From the NCBI RefSeq assembly GCF_000430645.1, contig NZ_AUMK01000018.1, positions 33,585 to 97,584 of the forward strand: 64,000 bases of DNA, written 5' to 3'. The translations under genes and the position numbers were made by a program. This stretch comes from Aquimarina latercula DSM 2041. Its GTDB lineage: Bacteria; Bacteroidota; Bacteroidia; Flavobacteriales; Flavobacteriaceae. Each line of letters starts with the position of its first letter. Positions within the stretch are counted from its first letter, which is position 1. Of this stretch, positions 27,450 through 36,708 are shown piece by piece. The notes beneath the pieces are model-generated. The model saw only the letters and a program-made list of their open reading frames with translations, did no database searches and was not told where the DNA came from.

Positions 27450-29378
27450 CTACTCTTTAGTAAACTTCTTACTTACTTTTTGCTCTCCAGTATCTATAAT
27501 TATAAAATACATCCCAGATGATAATCCATTAAGTTGAATTGATTCTGCAGTAAGCTCTCCTTTTTTCATAATTTGACCTACATAATTTACAATTTGATAG
27601 TTTGCTTCAACAGCATCATTCAGTTGTAAGTTCAAATTACCTTTCACAGGGTTCGGATAAAAACTAAAATCAAAGACATTTGATTTCTCTACTTTCTCTT
27701 CAATAGTATCAATCCCAACTCTAGATGTAGAAGTAACACAGAAACTCTTAGTATCTTGAGAACCAAAAGAGCCTCCTGAAACCAATACACTACCGCTAGT
27801 ATCTGTTAATTCATAAGAACCATTTCCATAACTACAACAGATACCGTCGCCATAAGAATCTTTTACTACTAATGTATAACATCCTACATCTAACGTTCTT
27901 GATAGATTAATCGTAGAACCATCAGTCTGAGACCCATAAGTACCTCCAGAAAAAACTAATTGGTTGCTTTCATTTCTTATTTCCCAACTAGTTTCTTCTG
28001 GATACTGATCAAAAGTAATTCTTAGATTTACATCACTAGTTGTGGATCCTCCTCCTGTACTTCCCGAAGTAGATATACTGACTGCATCAATAGCCATATC
28101 GCCTTGCCAAATAGTACCTGTAATTCCATTAAAACGTAATTGTACTTTTTCACCTAAATAAGCTGCTAAGTTTACAGAAGCTGTTTCCCAAGAATTCCCT
28201 TGATTTCCTGATTTACTCCATATAGAGGTCCAACTTGTTCCGTCCAAACTAGCTTCCAATGCGAGACTTCCCATAGCAGAAGCTCCATACATATGGTACT
28301 TAAATGAAATAGTTGCTTGGGTAGCACTCGTAATATCATAACAAGGAGAATATAATATCGCCCTTTTATTTGAATAATTAGGGCTTGAAGATTCCATATA
28401 AATATAGTAGGAACCAGTATTGGCCGAACTCGGACCAGTATTAGAAGAAGGAGTGCTTCCGGAACGAGTAGCCCAATTAAAATCATCTCCCGATGTAGCT
28501 TGCTTCCATGCTCCAAATGTGTTTTCGAACCCTTCATTATAAGGAAATGTAGTTACTGTAGAGCTACACAATGTATTCCCACCACCTCCTGTACTTCCAA
28601 AACGATCTTCAGCTTGTGGTCCTCCCCATATCTGAGTGGCAAAAGCAGGATTATCAATGAATGGATTTCTATTACCTTGTAAATTTTCTATAATTGGATT
28701 TCTTTGTAATTCTAAGGTAGAAACAGGATCTTCTGCATTCCATTCTAAAAACAACTCGATCATATCAGAATCTCCAGAAACAGCTGTACCAATACCTACG
28801 TTAGATGGCAAGCATCGATTACCATATCTTATATACATAAACATCATCATTCGAGCTACGTCACCTTTAAACTCGTCTCCAGGATACCAATGCCCTTGTG
28901 AGGTTGGTCCAGAATTACCAGAACCATCTGCAAACTTTCGACTACCTCTGCTAGAATTTCTTTGTACATCTGAAGGCCTTAAATGATGCGCATCAGCACC
29001 AGGTCCAGAAGTTCCTAAATTTGGATTACCTAATGATTTTGGGTACACATGTTCTCTATTCCAATCCGTAGAACCTCCTCCATTATTATCTACACCTCTA
29101 GTTCTATCCGTTGTAGTATTTCCATCCGTATCATTATACCCATAAATTAAAATAACTCTTGAAGAATTTGTTGGATCAAGATCAGTTTGCTTTAAAGCAT
29201 CCCAAACTCCAGGAGTATAAGATAGAGTATTTGTTTGTGTGTTAGTTACTTTAGTCGCTAATTCATTCTTTAGTGATTGACCAGATAAAGAAAGATTGAC
29301 ATCATTATAGTAAGAAGGAATTTGGCCAAAACTAGCCAAAGAGTACCCCATTACTAGTAATAGTACTATTTTTTTCAT
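27450..29378 (-). CDS. Secreted endonuclease I with MAM-like domain and T9SS sorting domain
   Basis: The 642-residue protein has a signal peptide (LLLVMGYSLASFGQ). Residues 20-260 form an endonuclease I domain with WNREHVYPKS and ADAHHLRPSD, the His-metal-type active site; it should cut DNA outside the cell. Residues 270-440 look like a MAM/jelly-roll domain (YNEGFENTFGAWKQ, LYSPCYDITSA). A further beta domain contains DSYGDGICCSYGNGSYEL. The last 75 residues are a type A T9SS sorting domain (FYPNPVKGNLNL, LSSGMYFI, KFTKE). It is monocistronic and probably helps use extracellular DNA or degrade biofilm. Confidence 0.92.
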   Translation of the reverse strand: MKKIVLLLVMGYSLASFGQIPSYYNDVNLSLSGQSLKNELATKVTNTQTNTLSYTPGVWDALKQTDLDPTNSSRVILIYGYNDTDGNTTTDRTRGVDNNGGGSTDWNREHVYPKSLGNPNLGTSGPGADAHHLRPSDVQRNSSRGSRKFADGSGNSGPTSQGHWYPGDEFKGDVARMMMFMYIRYGNRCLPSNVGIGTAVSGDSDMIELFLEWNAEDPVSTLELQRNPIIENLQGNRNPFIDNPAFATQIWGGPQAEDRFGSTGGGGNTLCSSTVTTFPYNEGFENTFGAWKQATSGDDFNWATRSGSTPSSNTGPSSANTGSYYIYMESSSPNYSNKRAILYSPCYDITSATQATISFKYHMYGASAMGSLALEASLDGTSWTSIWSKSGNQGNSWETASVNLAAYLGEKVQLRFNGITGTIWQGDMAIDAVSISTSGSTGGGSTTSDVNLRITFDQYPEETSWEIRNESNQLVFSGGTYGSQTDGSTINLSRTLDVGCYTLVVKDSYGDGICCSYGNGSYELTDTSGSVLVSGGSFGSQDTKSFCVTSTSRVGIDTIEEKVEKSNVFDFSFYPNPVKGNLNLQLNDAVEANYQIVNYVGQIMKKGELTAESIQLNGLSSGMYFIIIDTGEQKVSKKFTKE

Positions 29379-29738
29379 TGAGTGTTGTGAGTTAAGTTAG
29401 TAAGTTTTATCAGTTTCGAAACTAAAACTATTTTGTTTAATTTACTAGAAGGTTATGTTACCAAATCATTACCCAACCTGTTGAAAATGTATTGATTAGA
29501 ACCAACATTAGCTGTAAAATATTAATAATCAGCATTTTACACAAAACCATGTTTGTTAATAAGTTATCACCTACAATAGCATATCAGAATAATACTTCAA
29601 AAACAGTTCAAAAATCAACAAGCAGAATTTATTCAACGTAAAAACTACTACAAAACCGCATTTATTTAATGTTTTTAACCTAGCTTAATTAGGGAATTTT
29701 CACTTATTTTTAGGAGATTAACTTAAATATCTTACACA
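29379..29738. other. Intergenic stretch between the nuclease and peptide genes
   Basis: This 360-base AT-rich gap must hold the divergent promoters of the nuclease and of the first Cys-rich peptide. A TATTTTTA -7-like element at 29705-29712 lies 27 bases before the first peptide ATG. I found no ORF with supporting features, no hairpin of note and no RNA gene. Confidence 0.5.
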
Positions 29739-29930
29739 ATGAAGAAAATCTTAGATTTACAAGGAATTCAAAAATTAAGTAAAGGACAACAAAGATCTAT
29801 CAAGGGTGCATGGGGTAATATATCCTGCTGTAGTTCTGGAAGAGGTTGTCAAATCAGTTTTCCAGGTGGAAGTTTTTGCGAACCTGGTTATTGTGATCCA
29901 TATAGCTTCGGAAGATGTATTCTATATTAA
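29739..29930 (+). CDS. Six-cysteine leader peptide, tandem copy 1
   Basis: The 63-residue product has a conserved leader MKKILDLQGIQKLSKGQQ running to IKGA at residues 21-24, a variant of the double-glycine cleavage site. The 39-residue core holds six cysteines (30, 31, 37, 47, 52, 60) and ends GRCILY. It is 94 bases upstream of copy 2, with which it shares the leader and the ISFPGGSFCEPG block nearly unchanged at the DNA level. The form is that of bacteriocin-like or RiPP precursors; no exporter, protease or modifying enzyme lies nearby. Disulfides are the simplest use of the cysteines. Confidence 0.75.
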   Translation: MKKILDLQGIQKLSKGQQRSIKGAWGNISCCSSGRGCQISFPGGSFCEPGYCDPYSFGRCILY

Positions 29931-30023
29931 TTTAGAATAAGGTTTATAATGTTATAGGCAATCAAAACTAGTATGCCTTTCTCAAAACACATCTTAATAT
30001 TTTTAACTCAAAAATAATACACA

Positions 30024-30227
30024 ATGAAAAAAATCTTAGAATTAACAGGAGTCCAAGAACTTAGTAAAGGACAACAAAGATCAATAAAAGGGGCAAATAC
30101 ATATATCTCTTGTTGCAATCCAAATCCAATTAATGGTAGTGGAAACAGATGCCGTATTAGTTTCCCAGGAGGAAGCTTTTGCGAACCTGGTAGATGTACA
30201 AGTTTTGGAGGTTGTATTCTTTATTAA
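30024..30227 (+). CDS. Six-cysteine leader peptide, tandem copy 2
   Basis: The 67-residue paralogue of copy 1 has leader MKKILELTGVQELSKGQQ to IKGA at 21-24 and six cysteines at 30, 31, 43, 53, 58 and 64. It differs mainly by a Pro/Asn/Gly-rich insert between the second and third cysteines and by a shorter loop before the last. A terminator follows 30 bases after the stop, so copies 1 and 2 are likely one transcript. Confidence 0.75.
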   Translation: MKKILELTGVQELSKGQQRSIKGANTYISCCNPNPINGSGNRCRISFPGGSFCEPGRCTSFGGCILY

Positions 30228-30256
30228 ACGGCGTATCAATAATATTGAAAGATAAA

Positions 30257-30292
30257 ATAAAAAGAGGCTGGGAAAACTGCCTCTTTTTTATA
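30257..30292 (+). terminator. Terminator after peptide copy 2
   Basis: A 10-bp stem AAAAAGAGGC / GCCTCTTTTT with a T-run sits between copies 2 and 3, separating their transcription. Confidence 0.82.
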
Positions 30293-30427
30293 TTTCACTC
30301 TATTCTAAATGAATTTTGAACTATAACCAAAAGTTCTTGAAATTTATAAATATCAAGTAATTCCGTTTGTATTTCAATTCATTAACCCCCTATCTTGTAG
30401 ATATAAAATAACTTTAATACTTACACA

Positions 30428-30613
30428 ATGAAAAAAATCTTAAACCTTGAAGGAATTCAAAAATTAACGAAAAAGGATCAAGAACAAATAAAAGGTTCTT
30501 GGAGTAACTACGTCTATTGTGGACCTCCTAGAAAATGTTGTCAAATGTTCAACGGTTTTGAGTTTTGCGACTTTGGTTATTGTCAACCTAACGGAAGTTG
30601 TATTTGGGCATAA
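30428..30613 (+). CDS. Six-cysteine leader peptide, tandem copy 3 (divergent)
   Basis: The 61-residue protein keeps the leader plan (MKKILNLEGIQKLTKKDQ to IKGS at 21-24) but its core has diverged: six cysteines at 31, 37, 38, 47, 52 and 58, with the double Cys moved one place along. The block F-C-x2-G-Y-C is shared with copy 1. The ACACAATG start context is the same in all three copies. It has its own 200-base upstream region and its own terminator, so it may be regulated separately. Confidence 0.72.
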   Translation: MKKILNLEGIQKLTKKDQEQIKGSWSNYVYCGPPRKCCQMFNGFEFCDFGYCQPNGSCIWA

Positions 30614-30640
30614 CTAAAAAACCAATGTTTTTAATACTTT

Positions 30641-30677
30641 AACGATTACCCGAACAGTTCTCGGGTAATCGTTTTTA
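30641..30677 (+). terminator. Terminator after peptide copy 3
   Basis: A perfect 13-bp stem AACGATTACCCGA / TCGGGTAATCGTT with a 7-nt loop and five T marks the end of the peptide region, just before the convergent ackA stop. Confidence 0.88.
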
Positions 30678-30680
30678 TTT

Positions 30681-31865
30681 TTATGAAATTAAATTAAAGG
30701 ACTGTCTAGCTATCTCCAATTCTTCATTCGTTGGAATTACCAATATTTTAACCTTGGAAGAAGATTTACTTATGTCCCTTATCTCCTTAGATCTGATAGC
30801 ATTTTCATCTTGATCCAATTCAATTCCCAAAGATTCTAATTCAGTACAAACCAAATTTCTTACCACATCAGAATTTTCGCCTATTCCTGCTGTAAAAACA
30901 ATAGCATCAAGACCATTCATAACAGCAACATATGAGCCAATAAATTTTTTAATACGGTATGCGTTCATTTCTAAAGCCTGCTGACAGTTAATATTCCCTT
31001 TTTCTGCTGCAGACTCTATATCTCTTAAATCACTAAAGCCTGTTAACCCAAGCATTCCACTTTCCTTTTGCAATAATGAATTAACCTCTTCTAAAGAATA
31101 CCCTAATGAATTAACCATATAAAAGATAACTGCTGGATCTATGTCGCCTGATCTAGTACCCATAATTAATCCATTCATTGGTGCAAAGCCTAGAGTATGA
31201 TCTATACTTTTACCATCCTTAACTGCCGTCATACTACATCCGTTTCCTAAATGTATAGTAATGATCTTAGTATTCTTTTTTTCTAAAAAATCAATTGCTT
31301 TTTCCGAAACGTATTTATGACTAGTACCATGAAATCCATACACTCTTATATTGTGTTCTTCTAAAAAAGAGTTAGGAATAGCATACTTATAAGCTTCAAC
31401 GGGCATTGTTTGATGAAATGCAGTATCAAATACCGCTACTTGTTTAGCTTGTTTAAAAATATCTTCTGATACCAAAATTCCTTGCAAGTTAGCTGGATTA
31501 TGAAGAGGTGCTAATGCTGAAAGTTTTTCTATTTTTTGTTTTACTTCATTATCAATCAAAACAGTCTCCGCATATGTGCTTCCTCCGTGAACTACTCTAT
31601 GACCAACTATCTGTATTTCTGAAGCTGTAGTTATTACCCCAATTTTAGCGTCTAATAAATAATTTGCAATTAACTGAAGTCCGATTTTATGATTCTCTAT
31701 AGCCTCTTCTTTTTCGATATCATCGGTGCTGGTTTTATAGTTTATTTTGGCATTCTCCAAACCAATACGTTCTACCAGTCCTGAACATAGAACCTCAGCA
31801 GAAGGCATATTAAAGAGTTGAAATTTAATTGATGAACTCCCTGAGTTTAATACTAGTATTCGCAT
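30681..31865 (-). CDS. ackA: Acetate kinase
   Basis: AckA interconverts acetyl phosphate plus ADP and acetate plus ATP. The 394 residues begin ILVLNSGSSSIKFQLF, the first acetate-kinase signature; GFHGTSHKYVS, HLGNGCSMTAV, GTRSGDIDPAV and FTAGIGENS follow. It is directly downstream of pta (gap 16 bases) in the usual pta-ackA pairing for acetate overflow or acetyl-CoA formation. Confidence 0.98.
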   Translation of the reverse strand: MRILVLNSGSSSIKFQLFNMPSAEVLCSGLVERIGLENAKINYKTSTDDIEKEEAIENHKIGLQLIANYLLDAKIGVITTASEIQIVGHRVVHGGSTYAETVLIDNEVKQKIEKLSALAPLHNPANLQGILVSEDIFKQAKQVAVFDTAFHQTMPVEAYKYAIPNSFLEEHNIRVYGFHGTSHKYVSEKAIDFLEKKNTKIITIHLGNGCSMTAVKDGKSIDHTLGFAPMNGLIMGTRSGDIDPAVIFYMVNSLGYSLEEVNSLLQKESGMLGLTGFSDLRDIESAAEKGNINCQQALEMNAYRIKKFIGSYVAVMNGLDAIVFTAGIGENSDVVRNLVCTELESLGIELDQDENAIRSKEIRDISKSSSKVKILVIPTNEELEIARQSFNLIS

Positions 31866-31881
31866 GTTATTATCTTACTAT

Positions 31882-33975
31882 TTATAATCCTTGTGCCTGA
31901 ATTGCTGTTATAATTACTGTATTGTAAACATCATCTACCGTGCATCCTCTACTCAAATCATTTACCGGTTTATTTAATCCTTGTAGCATAGGACCAATTG
32001 CCAAAGCACCAGTTTCTCGTTGTACAGCTTTATATGTATTATTTCCTGTATTAAGATCTGGAAATATTAATACACTTGCTTGTCCAGCTACTTCAGAATC
32101 CGGAAGTTTACTCTGACCTACTCTCATATCCACAGCAGCGTCATATTGAATAGGACCTTCTATCTTAAGCTCTGGATGTTTCTCTTTTACAATTTTAGTA
32201 GCAGCTCTTACTATTTCCACATCTTCTCCTTTACCTGATGTTCCAGAAGAATATGATAACATAGCGACTTTAGGTTCTATACCAAATGCTGCAGCCGATT
32301 TAGCTGAAGAAATTGCTATTTCTGCTAGTTGTTCTGCATTTGGGTTTGGGTTAATAGCACAATCACCAAATACCGAAACTCTATCATCTAAACACATAAA
32401 AAAGACAGAAGAAACCACTTTTACTCCCGGTTTTGTTTTAATAAATTGTAATGCTGGTCGAATGGTATGCTGTGTTGTATGTACCGCTCCAGAAACCATG
32501 CCATCTGCATGACCTTTATAAATCATCATAGTTCCAAAATATGATACATCGGCCATCATATCTTTTGCCATGTCTAAATTCACATTTTTATGCTTTCGCA
32601 ATTCATAAAATGTTTGTACGTAATCGTCAAAATGTGGTGAATTTATAGGTGAAATAATTTTAACCTTACTAAAATCAATAGGAATATCTAGTTTAACTGC
32701 TTTACTCTTGATTTTCTTTTCATCCCCTATCAAAGTAATATCAACTACATTTGACGCCTGTAACCTAAAAGTTGCTCTCAATATTCTCTCATCTGATCCT
32801 TCAGGTAATACAATGTGTTTTTTGTTTTTTAATGCCCGTTTCAATAGATTATACTGAAACATACTTGGAGTCAAACTATCGGATTCAAAAGTAATTAATG
32901 GATCTACTAAACGATCTTCATCTACATACTGTTCAAAAGTGCTAATAGAAGTATTAATTTTTTGTAAATTATCTGCGTGTATTTTCGATCTGATAGCACC
33001 TATTCTATTAGTTATAGAAAAAGTGCCTTGTGATACTGACACAATAGGCACAGATAGAGAAACACCTTCTATTAATTTAAGAATTGGTTCTTCCGGAATT
33101 ATTCCTCCAGTTAAAATAATACCTGAAATTTTAGGGTAATTATCAGAAATATTTGCCTGTAAAACGCCTAAAATAATATCTGCTCTATCTCCAGGAGTAA
33201 TAACTAAACTATTATCCTTAAGATGTGTAAGATAATTTCTTAACTGCATTGCTCCTACTCCAAAACTACCTGCTTGATTATTTAAGAATTCTTTTCCAAA
33301 AAGAACATTTCCATCTAATTCATTTACAATTTCTCTTATTGTTGGGTTAATTAAGGAACCAATTTTAGGTATGATAATTTTTTCCACAGCAGCACCAAAA
33401 TCATCATCTAATTTTGCACTCAATTCTTTTTCACAACCATTAACCACTTTATTAGCAACAATTGCTAATACTTCTGCATCCTTACTCGTAAATGTATCAT
33501 ATGCCAGCTTAAGATTCCCCGTTATTTCTTCTTTAGTTTTATCGACTCCACTAGCCACAATAATCGAAGGAATTCCTAGATTCTTTGCTATAATTACATT
33601 TATATCAAACTCAATAATAGAACCTTCATCGGAAAAATCAGTTCCTTCTACAAGAATGAAATCGAATTTTTCTTCTAAATTTTTATATTTTTGGATAATA
33701 CCATCTATAATTGCTCCAGATCTTCCTTGATTATATTTTTGAAGAACCTCACTTCTTGTAAAAGCATAGGTGTTTTTATAATTAATGTCTAATTCGAAAT
33801 GTGATATTACAGTATTGATATGATTATCTATCTCACCTTCTTTTGGGTCATCGATAATAGGCCTGAAGTATCCTACTCTTGCCACTTTACCCAGCAACAT
33901 TCTCATTAACCCTAAAACAACAATTGATTTACCACTATTCGGTTCGATAGTAGCGATATAAACAGCTTTACTCAT
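31882..33975 (-). CDS. pta: Phosphate acetyltransferase, long form
   Basis: Pta makes acetyl phosphate from acetyl-CoA. I chose the ATG at 33975 (697 residues), which gives the normal MSKAVYIATIEPNSGKS start; the upstream extension to 34029 is hydrophobic and not family-like. Three parts are seen: an N-terminal BioD/CobB-like P-loop domain (EPNSGKS), a DRTGG domain, and the catalytic PTA domain from about residue 380 (LPEGSDERILRA, SYSSGTSGKGEDV, VLIFPDLNTGNN). It forms an operon with ackA. Confidence 0.97.
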   Translation of the reverse strand: MSKAVYIATIEPNSGKSIVVLGLMRMLLGKVARVGYFRPIIDDPKEGEIDNHINTVISHFELDINYKNTYAFTRSEVLQKYNQGRSGAIIDGIIQKYKNLEEKFDFILVEGTDFSDEGSIIEFDINVIIAKNLGIPSIIVASGVDKTKEEITGNLKLAYDTFTSKDAEVLAIVANKVVNGCEKELSAKLDDDFGAAVEKIIIPKIGSLINPTIREIVNELDGNVLFGKEFLNNQAGSFGVGAMQLRNYLTHLKDNSLVITPGDRADIILGVLQANISDNYPKISGIILTGGIIPEEPILKLIEGVSLSVPIVSVSQGTFSITNRIGAIRSKIHADNLQKINTSISTFEQYVDEDRLVDPLITFESDSLTPSMFQYNLLKRALKNKKHIVLPEGSDERILRATFRLQASNVVDITLIGDEKKIKSKAVKLDIPIDFSKVKIISPINSPHFDDYVQTFYELRKHKNVNLDMAKDMMADVSYFGTMMIYKGHADGMVSGAVHTTQHTIRPALQFIKTKPGVKVVSSVFFMCLDDRVSVFGDCAINPNPNAEQLAEIAISSAKSAAAFGIEPKVAMLSYSSGTSGKGEDVEIVRAATKIVKEKHPELKIEGPIQYDAAVDMRVGQSKLPDSEVAGQASVLIFPDLNTGNNTYKAVQRETGALAIGPMLQGLNKPVNDLSRGCTVDDVYNTVIITAIQAQGL

Positions 33976-34085
33976 GTATATAAATTTGGTGGTACAAAGA
34001 TATGGTAATAATACTAGGTAATATAACAAGAAATAATCAATAGATTAAGCTTTACAAACATTAACTTTATTTCTTTTAAATCAAC

Positions 34086-34118
34086 AAAAAAAGGATCAGA
34101 AAAACTCTAATCCTTTTA
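34086..34118 (-). terminator. Terminator of the DUF2911 gene
   Basis: Read on the minus strand, AAAAGGATTAGAG pairs with TTCTGATCCTTTT (two G-T pairs) and runs into a T-run, about 28 bases after the stop. Confidence 0.75.
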
Positions 34119-34145
34119 TTACTGATCTATATTTTTAGGAAGACA

Positions 34146-35246
34146 TTAATTAATATCTTCTCCTTTTTTTAGTTTTTCTAATTCTCCAGATAATCTTCCT
34201 TTAAATCTTTCAGGAGCTTTACTCATAGCAGTATTCATTGATTTAATTGCATTTTTATAATCTCCAGTTGCCGAGTAAGCTCTAGCTAATCCATAATTAG
34301 AAGGCCAAACGCCATTATTATTCTTTACATTATTTTTTAAAACCTCTAAAGCTTTATCTTTTTGTCCTTGACCAATAAGTCCATTCCCTAATTGGAATAC
34401 CTGAGAAGCGTTTCCTTTGGTTGTTGCTTTATCCACTATTGCCATAGCCTCTACTGTCTTTCCTTGTTTTGATAAAATTCTAGACTTAAGAGATAGGTTA
34501 CCAAAAGTTTCTTTGCTAAAGAAATTACCACTTATTGAGGCGTTTACCCAATCAAGTGCTTGATCTAAATCTCCAGAATTAAAAGCATAATTAGCTGCAT
34601 TATCCCAGTTTGATTGTGTAAATCCTGCATTACTCCTGAGATCATCTTTAATCCCTTTCATTACAATATCATCCACGTCCACCTCTATCTTAAACGGAAT
34701 TTCTTTCTTCTCCCATCTTAAAGCTGCAGTAGTACTAGTAGCATCAAAAGAAGGAAATAAAAACAGTAACGTTTCTGTATGCCCTACTTCTTTGGATTGC
34801 ACATCAACACGCAAAGCATCTTCTTTTTCATCATAAAAATAACTCCCCCATGATGATGAATTCTTAGAAAATATGACTGTTGCTCCTCCTCCTTCTTTTA
34901 AAGCGATATGAAGTCCATAAAGTCCTGCTCTAATATCTTTTCCTTCTATTTTTACATCATGTGAAAATTCTATAGTAGAATTCTGATTAGCTCCCGCCCT
35001 CCAAGGTGCTGCCGTGGATGTCCCAAATCCTAAATTATTATATCCATAAGGAACTAGTTTACCCCAAACCTCGCGTTCTTTTACACTTGGTCTACCGTAA
35101 TCTATAGTAATATCTGTTATTCCGACTCTTTGAGTAACTTGAGCTCGTTGACTTGCTTCTGGTGTTTTTAGCTGAGCATTCATCGGAATCGATAATAACA
35201 TTATTGCACTCACAAAAAATGCTCTTATAAGTTTGGTCTGTTTCAT
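34146..35246 (-). CDS. Exported DUF2911 protein with TPR-like C-terminus
   Basis: I chose the ATG at 35246 (366 residues), which starts the signal peptide MKQTKLIRAFFVSAIMLLSI ending PMNAQ. Residues 25-175 are a DUF2911 domain (ITIDYGRPSVKEREVWG, PWRAGANQNSTIEF, GLYGLHIAL, SSSWGSYFYD). The rest is helical with TPR-like repeats (LDQALDWVNASIS, YGLARAYSATGDYKNAI). DUF2911 proteins are periplasmic or surface proteins of Bacteroidota of unknown function. It is a single gene. Confidence 0.85.
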   Translation of the reverse strand: MKQTKLIRAFFVSAIMLLSIPMNAQLKTPEASQRAQVTQRVGITDITIDYGRPSVKEREVWGKLVPYGYNNLGFGTSTAAPWRAGANQNSTIEFSHDVKIEGKDIRAGLYGLHIALKEGGGATVIFSKNSSSWGSYFYDEKEDALRVDVQSKEVGHTETLLFLFPSFDATSTTAALRWEKKEIPFKIEVDVDDIVMKGIKDDLRSNAGFTQSNWDNAANYAFNSGDLDQALDWVNASISGNFFSKETFGNLSLKSRILSKQGKTVEAMAIVDKATTKGNASQVFQLGNGLIGQGQKDKALEVLKNNVKNNNGVWPSNYGLARAYSATGDYKNAIKSMNTAMSKAPERFKGRLSGELEKLKKGEDIN

Positions 35247-35388
35247 GACTTGAATTGTTTGAATTATATTTTGAATTCTGTATGAAAGAAAAGTCATACA
35301 CTTCAAACAATAATAAGATGATATTCTTAATCAAGATGTTACCGTAGTGTTAAACTAACGATACAAGTCCTAATAATTGTTAAATCAA

Positions 35389-36639
35389 TTATTCTTTTAA
35401 CAGCTGATTAACAAAACCTTCGAACTCATTCTTATAATCAATATATTTTTGACCAGTGGCAGGGCCGTTAAATCCAGTATGGATTTTACGTATTTCTCCT
35501 TTTTTGTCAACAAAAATTGTAGTAGGATAAGACAAAATATGATTTAGCATTGGTAACTTTTCCTGAGCCTTTTCTTTATCAGATGTTCCATATTGAGCTA
35601 AAAGAATTGGGTATTCTACTTTTAATTTTGATCGAAGCCTTTCTATAGATTTAAATGCTTTTTCTGAAGTTTTAGCATACTCAAATGCTAATGCTACAAA
35701 TGCTATATTTTTATCCTTGTTTTTATTATAATAATCTACATAATATTTGGTTTCATCCATACAATTAGGACACCAAGTTCCCATGATTTGTACCATCGTT
35801 ACTTTTCCTTTAAAGCGTTCATCATTTAAGGAAACTTGATTTCCTTTAGCGTCTGGAAAACTAAACTCTAGTTTATCATATCCTTCTTTGATAAAAGTTA
35901 AAGAATCTGCAGAAGGTAATTCATACTGTTCATTACGTTTTGCTGTAAAAGGTTCTTTCCAATGATTTCCAGAATAAAAATGACCATTCATTGTACTATC
36001 GGTAACTTGTGCCGTAAATAGAAAGGCATGAGCTCCATCAAAAGCTGATAGTTCTAATTTATTATTGTTAAGAACTCCTTCTAAAAATCGGTAATCTCCC
36101 GTTGTCGTTCTAAAAGTTCCGGTTACAACATTTCCGTTTTGCTTAAAAACACCTTTAGCTATATATCTATCTTCTGGAGTTTCGGGACTAAAAATTGATT
36201 CCCAATTCCCTTTTATATTGGCAGCAGGTTTTGAAATCACTTCGAACCTATCTTTAACACCAAATTCTGCTTTAAAAGGTACGATTCTATCCAAAATTTC
36301 TTTTATAAAACTTCCCGAAATCGTCATAGAATCTTGAAATTTCGCAGCTACATACCCTTCAAAAACTGGGAATTTAATAAATATAGAATCTCCTTTAATA
36401 CTCACCTCATCAACATCAATTACTTCTTCTGCATTAAAAACTTTCAATGTTTGATCTTCAAAAACCTCAAATAGAAAAGGCAACTCTTTATTATCCTGTA
36501 CAGTTAAAGAAGCCTTCCAAAGGCCACTTTTGAGAAACATTTCTCTTGACTCAACTTCTTTTTTACAAGAAGTAAAGTTTATTAAAAACATTAAAAAAAA
36601 TAATTTACTTACATTTTTAAGAAAATTGAATCTTATCAT
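35389..36639 (-). CDS. TlpA/ResA-like thioredoxin lipoprotein
   Basis: The 416-residue product has a lipoprotein signal with lipobox cysteine in FTSCKKE (residue 26). A beta-rich N-terminal region of about 230 residues, of the DUF4369-like or lipocalin-like kind, precedes a TlpA-type thioredoxin domain with MGTWCPNCMDE as the CxxC active site and SYPTTIFVDKKGEI with the cis-proline. It should act in the periplasm as a disulfide reductase. It lies 69 bases downstream of the Lys-rich gene on the same strand. Confidence 0.88.
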   Translation of the reverse strand: MIRFNFLKNVSKLFFLMFLINFTSCKKEVESREMFLKSGLWKASLTVQDNKELPFLFEVFEDQTLKVFNAEEVIDVDEVSIKGDSIFIKFPVFEGYVAAKFQDSMTISGSFIKEILDRIVPFKAEFGVKDRFEVISKPAANIKGNWESIFSPETPEDRYIAKGVFKQNGNVVTGTFRTTTGDYRFLEGVLNNNKLELSAFDGAHAFLFTAQVTDSTMNGHFYSGNHWKEPFTAKRNEQYELPSADSLTFIKEGYDKLEFSFPDAKGNQVSLNDERFKGKVTMVQIMGTWCPNCMDETKYYVDYYNKNKDKNIAFVALAFEYAKTSEKAFKSIERLRSKLKVEYPILLAQYGTSDKEKAQEKLPMLNHILSYPTTIFVDKKGEIRKIHTGFNGPATGQKYIDYKNEFEGFVNQLLKE

Positions 36640-36708
36640 TTACTTGGATAATTAAAAAATTATTGTAGAGCATTTGGTTATTTATTAAAAAAATAAAATG
36701 AAGAGTAT

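Noticed and set aside
28172..28986. Frames on both strands within the secreted nuclease gene
   Set aside because: They are out-of-frame shadows of a well-supported 642-residue CDS.
29739..30613. Reading the tandem peptide genes as a CRISPR or simple-repeat array
   Set aside because: The similar segments are coding copies with different spacing and diverged cores; there are no regular short repeats or spacers.
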